Shown: positions 1-6,500 of the stretch, piece by piece
Layout: the number at the start of each line of letters is the position of its first letter
Numbering within the stretch: the first letter of the stretch is position 1
NCBI GenBank assembly: GCA_964352905.1
Contig: CAYGTS010000110.1
Span: forward strand, 1-8,969
Length of the DNA: 8,969 bases
Source: CAYGTS01 sp964352905
Lineage (GTDB): Bacteria; Pseudomonadota; Gammaproteobacteria; JAHCLG01
Direction of reading: 5' to 3'
Made by a program: the position numbers and the translations under genes
Notes under the pieces: generated by a model
Told to the model about the DNA's origin: nothing
The model's input: the letters and a program-made list of their open reading frames with translations, nothing else
Databases searched by the model: none

Positions 1-1
1 T

Positions 2-577
2 GCCGCCTATCATGTGTGTCTCTACCGCAAAACCTTGGTGATTCGGCAGTTGAAAACCCGGTGCGAGTGTGTACTGCCGGTGACCAATAATACTGTGCTC
101 TTGCACCACACTGTAGCAACCGTGCACCACACCGCGTGGCGACACGCTGTAGTACGTGTTCTTGACGCTCGTCGTGATGATATCTTTAACTTCGCGTGAT
201 AATGTCGTTTGACTTAACGGCAAACCATCGTGCGTGGTAGCAAGGGTACTTTGCTCGCGCGAAAAAAATATCACACCAGGCACTGATTCATTATCATAAC
301 GAAACTTACCCTTAACAAAGCCATTCGCATCGTAAAACAGTTGCGTGTAGTTCGGCGTCTCTGCGCGCGACTCAAGCACGCTCGGGTGACTAAAGCTGGC
401 TTCTGTTGAAACTGCTATCACATCCGAAACACCTCTCACACCTTGCGCCGTTGCCTGTGTTTCGCTTAATTGCGGGTAATCGTTAAAGTGTGTGTAGCTG
501 CAACTCACCGTATAATTATACGGATCACCCTTGGGCGGCGTCACACGATAGCTCGCGCCCGTGAATAAATTATGCGC
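2..577 (-). other. Last YD unit and non-repetitive tail, running off the window (residues ~2798-2989)
   Basis: After the Ser-rich loop come strand-like segments (NYTVSCSYTHF, VSDVIAVSTEASF) and one clear final YD unit, LFYDANGFVKGKFRYD (Tyr2879). From there to the window edge the sequence changes character: FFSREQSTLATTHDG, then TYYSVSPRGVVHGCYSVV and a Gly/Pro/His-rich end (LAPGFQLPNHQGFAVETH). No DPxGL self-cleavage motif, Rhs-core ending, LysM or nuclease-like motif is visible. This is probably a domain boundary just before whatever follows downstream (below position 2), which I cannot see. Confidence 0.55.
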
Positions 578-3500
578 ATTTGAATACGATGAGCTCGTGC
601 TAAGCGTGCTACCCTGTTGTGAATCACTGTGGGTGCTGCTCGTGCTGATCACCCAACGGTTCGCATTGTATGTCAGCGTGCTCGCATCGCTGGTCGCAAT
701 CACCCCCGCTCTTAAGCCTTTCACCATCGAAGTGTGCAAGTTATTCGCTTCATCAAAACCCCATGTCGAACAATAGGGTGCTTCACTTTTACCCACCTGA
801 ATAACATGACCACGCAAATCGTAACTGATCGGAATGTCTTCTGTCGTCAATTGATTTTTTTGATTGATTAAAACACCTGTTACTGGATGGTAAGTTTGCG
901 CTAAATCGCCGCTCGGCTGGCCACGCGCTAAAATAATCCGATCCATCTCATCAAACGTGATGCGACTGGTTTGCGTGAGTAACTCGCCTGTCAAAGGATC
1001 GTGCAATTGCATTTGTTGATAGGTGCGATTGCCATTCCAATCGTAACCGAGCTCTCCACTCATACCACCCGTATCACTAAAGCCAACCACTAATCCACCC
1101 GGTAATACGTGATCGCGCACGGTGCGACCATTCACGTTTAGATAATTGGCATGCCCGTCTAACGTGTAACCATACAAGGTGGTTTGACCTTGCGCATGAT
1201 CAACCACGCGTTGCAGTTGCCCACCAATCTCGATCAATTCTAAATCTTGCGCATTCACCAGGGGACCTGCCACAATCGTCTCAAGACTGCGCATCCCATG
1301 GCGGGTTTCTTGAAACTCACCTTCCCCACTCACGTGATGCGCAGGCTGACGCTGTGAGTGTAATTGTAAGCTGCCACTACTGATTGGTTTATTCGCACGT
1401 TGCCGAATAAGCTCTGCACTGGGGTTGTGTTGATAGCTAATCACGCGACCGCCAATATCAGCATACGTCTTCGCTAATCCAAAAAAATCCCGCTCCCAAC
1501 GTTGGCTGCCCAATGGCGTGACTTTTGATAACGGTTGATGGTTGCGATCGAAGACTTGTGTGTCTTCTATTTCACCGGAAGGTAAAATGTGTTGTGATAC
1601 ATCACCAAAATTATCCCAGCGTTGGTAAAAATGCACTTTTTTGCCTTCAAAGAAATAAGCATAATCAATTTCTTGGTTTGCTTCGTCATAATCAAATTCT
1701 TGTTTAACCCCAGCGGTGGTGACGCTGCTCACGTTGCCCGCTTTGTCATGCGTGTAGAATTGCGGGATGCCAATACTGTTGGGCGCTTGCACAATTTCGC
1801 CATAACCGTTGCGAACAATGGTTTTTTCTATGCCAAGCGGAGATAACGTGCCAATCTCAAAACCTGCTTCATCGCGCAAGGTTACCCAAACACTGCCTGA
1901 AGGTTTAACTGTCGCTATCGCATGCCCACTGCGGTTATAACCATGACGAGTCACTGGCTTACCCTCAGCCTCAATGATGGTGCCATCAGCGTTGCGAATA
2001 GGTATCGCTGGCGAAATCTCGGTGGTAACTTTGCCATCGTGATTGTAGCCTTTACTTTGGACGGCGCCACTTGGCGTGGTTTCACTCACCACTTGATCGC
2101 GCATGTCGCGGGTAAACGTATGCGAACGTGCAATGGGCTCGGGTGTGACACTCACCTCTTCTTGCGCGGGCGTGCTTGCAAATACCACACTGCCTGGCGT
2201 TTGCAACAGTAAATAGTGAGGCTGAAGTTTATTTCCACCGCTAACAACAAACGGATAAATACCTTCTGCAAAATCGGTCATGTCTATCACAAGCTCTGTC
2301 GTGGTGCTGGCACGGGCGTGCTGCACCCAACTGGCGGGAAGCGGCTCCCAACTGGCATTGTTGTCTAAACTGACATTATAGATTTCAATGCCAGCCGCTG
2401 CCTCAAACGGTTCGATGGTGGCAATTTGGCGCGCACCAAAGGGATAGCGGGTACCAGCATTGGCAGCCACAACCGCAAACGCACTTTGCATCGGTTCAAC
2501 TTGTTGATACAGCGACAAGAAATTATTCTCACCGAGTTTAATGGCGAGACTGATGGCGGTAATGCTTTTTACCGGCTGGCTAAACGTCATCCCGGCATCA
2601 TCAGCGGCAATCAGTTCAAAATCCTCATCCACTGCCACCGGATTGGGTGGTGTCAGTTCACCACTGTCTTGTTGCGCGTTATCATCTTGGTCTTTGTAAT
2701 AAACGGTATAGGCAATGCTGGCTGTTTGATACCTTCTCGGCAAACTTTGCCACAGGCTTAATTCACCCTGCAAACCATCTTCACTCACGTCTAAACTCGC
2801 ATCACATGCAATCATGCGCGTAAACGGGGTGGCACTCGGCGTGTTGCTGGCAATCACAAAACTTGGTGTTTTTTCCAAAACACTCCCATCTTGTAAGACG
2901 GGCTGGCATTGGTACTGCCCACACGCTAAGTCACTTAAATCCACACTTAACGGATCGCCACTGATTGCTTTGGTCGCAATTTCTGTATCACCTTGGTAAA
3001 GTTTGACTTCTGTAATGTTGGCGGTGTTGCCAAAAAGTTGTAAGGTCGCATCATCAATCACTTGCGGTACCACAAAATGACTCACCCCTGCAGCTTTAGT
3101 AACAACGTAAATGTCACCCACGCTTTCATAATGTGCATTATCGTCATTAAACTTAAGTTTAAGGCTATAGCAATCACTGGCTAGCATCGAAACATCAATG
3201 CCACTCACGCCTTGATGGTGCTTTACCACGAGGGTTTGCCATTGCTCTTGCCCTTTGACGCTGATTTGGCAAGACACCTCTAAGTTACTTTGAGGTGGTT
3301 GACTCCACGTGACATTAACAGTGCCAAAGACCGCCGCTTGCTGTTGCGAGACCACAAATTGCAAGGGCATGGGATAGGTTTTTAAATCGGGATGCGGTGG
3401 CACTAACGCTAAATCCGTACGTAAAGTGCGTGCTGCTGCATCGACAAAATGGCTTTGACATTTGATGCGAGTGTAGTCGAATTTTTTGTCATCCAGTAAA

Positions 3501-6500
3501 TCTTGAATTTGCGCCAACGTAACATCTGTCAAAGGCAGTGTTGGATCACTCGATTGCAGCGTGGCACGCGTCGGTGCGCTTAAGCGTAAATCGCTTAAGG
3601 TTAAGGTTTGACAGCCTTTGGCGTTATTAAAATATTGGCGGCTTAAAGGATCGTAGTGCATCTCTAGCGCGCCATTATCCTCATCGTTTGTGCTCTCGAT
3701 TTGTTCACCCAAGGTGCTGTAGCGAAAATTACTCGAGTGATTAGGATCGACTTGATTATCGCGACGTTTTTCATCGCGTAATAATTCTTGCTGCGAGCCA
3801 AAGGTGTAGCGCTTTTCGCGCATATACTTGGTCGTGCTGCCCGCTTGCGTCATCGCTTGAAATAAGCGGACTTCTGAACCGGCAATGTCGCTGGTGACGT
3901 TTTCTAAACCGCCGCGTGCGTTTTGGTAGCGCATGCGTTTACCGCGATTATCCACTTGCAATAAGGTTTGAGTGTCGTGCTCAGGATCGGGGGCCAAGGG
4001 CGTGGGCGGCAGGCTATCAGCGACAGCACCGTTAGCCGCGCGCTCCTTCACAAGGAGGTCGTCGTTAGGACCGATCCCAAGCATGGTGAGCGGTGTGATG
4101 TCTTGGACTTGGCCGGTTTTAGTATTTTGCGCTTTACGGGTGATCCCTGTTTGCGCAATCATGCGATTTAGCGCATCGAAGTAAAAACGCTCGACCGTAC
4201 CATCTTCGTGCGTCACGTTGATGACGTTGCCTGCCTCATCATATTCATTAATCGTAATAAGATCGCAGGCTTTATCATCAATCAACTCATCCGGTTTGTT
4301 ACCTTTATATTTTACCGATTGCGTGACGATGTTTTTGCGGATCACGGATTGTTTTTCACCACGTAGGGTGTAGGTGGTCTCGGTGATGAACGCGGCCGGC
4401 ATGTTCTCGGGCTTAATGTAATCCTTAAGAATATCATCCAGTGCTTCTATACTCAGATCAGCTTGACTAAGATCTTGGGTTACCGCCGTTTGAAAGGCAA
4501 TTTGCAGTATCTCTTGGCCCGCAGCATTGTAGTGGTAACGAAACACGCGATAAACGCGCGGCCCATTATGGGTTTCTTGCAACGCTTCGGCGGTCGCTAA
4601 CACATTATTATTTGCATCACGCCAGATGATTTTGCAAGTATAGGTATCGTTCTTGTCATCGTTCGGATCATGATCGATTAATTCTTGGGTTTTAATCACA
4701 CTACCAAAACCATCGTACCCGCGTTTTAATTGGCTGTGATAAAATTGTAAGCTGTGATCGACATAACGATAATACGGCACCACACCGTGATCGGTGCCGG
4801 GTATTTGGCCGTGTGTTTCCAAAATGGGGTGGCCTTGTTTGTCCCGTGTAAAACAGGTGACGTGATCAACGTGATCATCTGCCTTTAATAAGGGCGTCAC
4901 GATACTTGCTGGCACACCGCTTGCAGCATATTGCGTGCTATTTAAGTAAATGGCGTTGGCGTAAACGCGTTTTAACACGACATCACCAAAATTATTGCGT
5001 TGATATTCGGTGACGCGATATGCCTGATTATTCGCATCGATGCTGTGAATAGGCGCCAGTTGATATTGTAAACGCCCTAATGAATCATAAAGACTAAATT
5101 GCAAGGCGCCGCTTTTTAAGGTTTCAACCAGGATTTCACCGTGCGTGTTATAGACTTTGTTACGAATGATGCTGGTGATTTGAGTGGGACGTGCGAGCAC
5201 ATCTGCAGCTTTTTCTGCGTCGTCAATTTCCACATTATCCATGCGCGATGCAATTTGGCGATGCAGGGGATCGTGCTTTAATTCAAAGGTGCGCGGTTCA
5301 TAAATTGTCTCGGCAGGCAAGCCGGCTTGCGGCGCATCTTTGATGACTCGCGTGGTATTATTCGCTGCATCCCATTCATAGGCTTGCCTAACACCGCGTG
5401 TGGTTTTGCTCACCGTTAAGTGCGGATTATCTTTGTCTGCGATAAATTGCACGTGTGCAAGCTCAGTGCTCGGTGTGGTTTTGGCGGTGAGGCGATCGGC
5501 TGCATCGTATTCTAGTTGCCAGTCGTGACCACGTTTGTCACGGTGGACAATCGCACTGCCGAGCGCATCGCGGGTGTAATGCTCGCTGTGATCCAGTTCA
5601 TCCACTTCCATGCTGATGCGCGCTAAATTATCGATCACGCGGAATTTAATGCGATCGTAATCTTTTCGCGGTGTTAACGCACTCACTTGTTTGACTAGCG
5701 CTGCGTAATCAGAAGCCGGCATGATCGGATCTTGATAACGACAAGTTTGGATCAAAATACCGTCGCTGGTGTGCCAGTATTGCGTGACAAACCCACGCGG
5801 ATCCACGGTATAGGCTGGTTTTTTTTGTGAGTCGTAAACGGTAAAGCTTTGGCGATCACGTGAGTCCTTTGTGATCTCTTTAGCAAATTCCGCGGGTGTT
5901 AATTGCACTAAACTGTTAGGATCGTTAACCGCAATCGCATAACGCGTGCGCGCAATCACACTGCCGCGTTTATCAAACACTTGCTCGGTCACAAACCCAC
6001 GTGGATTAATGCTAAAGCGTGCTTGGCCTTTGGCGTCTAAAATAAAATAATGCGCGCGATCGTTTTCAGGATCGAGATTTTCTGTCGTGAGTTTTGCTAG
6101 ATCAGCTGTTTTCAGTTGCTTAAGCTCATCCGCTGTTTTGAGAATTTTTTCACTCGCGTACGCGATTTTTTGGATCACTTGCCCTGCAAGGTTATATACC
6201 GTTTCTTGAATGACGAGTTGATAGTTGCTCGAGGCTTGCAAATACAATAATTGCACGAGAAAACGTTCTCGGTTGTTAGCATCGTAATAATGAACTTGCT
6301 GGCGATCGCTTAGATTCTCTGGATTTTGCGCAATGATTTTTTGCAGTTGCTCGATGCTCGTCTCGGCATTCAAACCTGTGATATCAATACGCGTTTGGTA
6401 TTCGCGCCAAAAAATTAGTTTGTTCACAGCATTAAATTGCTGCTCAATCACCGTGCCATCGGCCAAAACGTGATAACGTTGATTGCCACGCGCGTCATAA

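Noticed and set aside
1922..2761. Plus-strand open frames of about 96 and 111 codons antisense to the beta-sandwich insert and nearby
   Set aside because: They oppose the well-supported minus-strand reading, which shows coherent beta-strand and YD patterns here; the plus-strand peptides show no pattern or plausible ribosome site.
4043..4057. Small inverted repeat CTCCTT-CAC-AAGGAG
   Set aside because: A 6-base stem with a 3-base loop inside coding sequence and no following T-run; it reads as ordinary codons (LVKE) and is not a convincing terminator or regulatory site.
3968..4184. Two overlapping plus-strand open frames, with a Shine-Dalgarno-like AAGGAGGT at 4052-4059
   Set aside because: Both are antisense to the GC-rich linker, where stops are rare by composition. 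The ribosome-site-like sequence is about two dozen bases from the next ATG (4083), too far, and the encoded peptides look like nothing known.
5797..6012. Possible recent direct DNA repeat around the two PRGFVT motifs
   Set aside because: The DNA shares only a run of about 11 bases (ACAAACCCACG); the similarity is mainly at protein level, so it is an old module repeat, not a recent duplication or an attachment site.
6302..6309. GCGATCGC palindrome, the HIP1 element abundant in cyanobacteria
   Set aside because: I noticed only one full copy. CGATCG runs elsewhere arise from codons for Asp, Arg and Ser in YD repeats, so it does not indicate a cyanobacterial origin.
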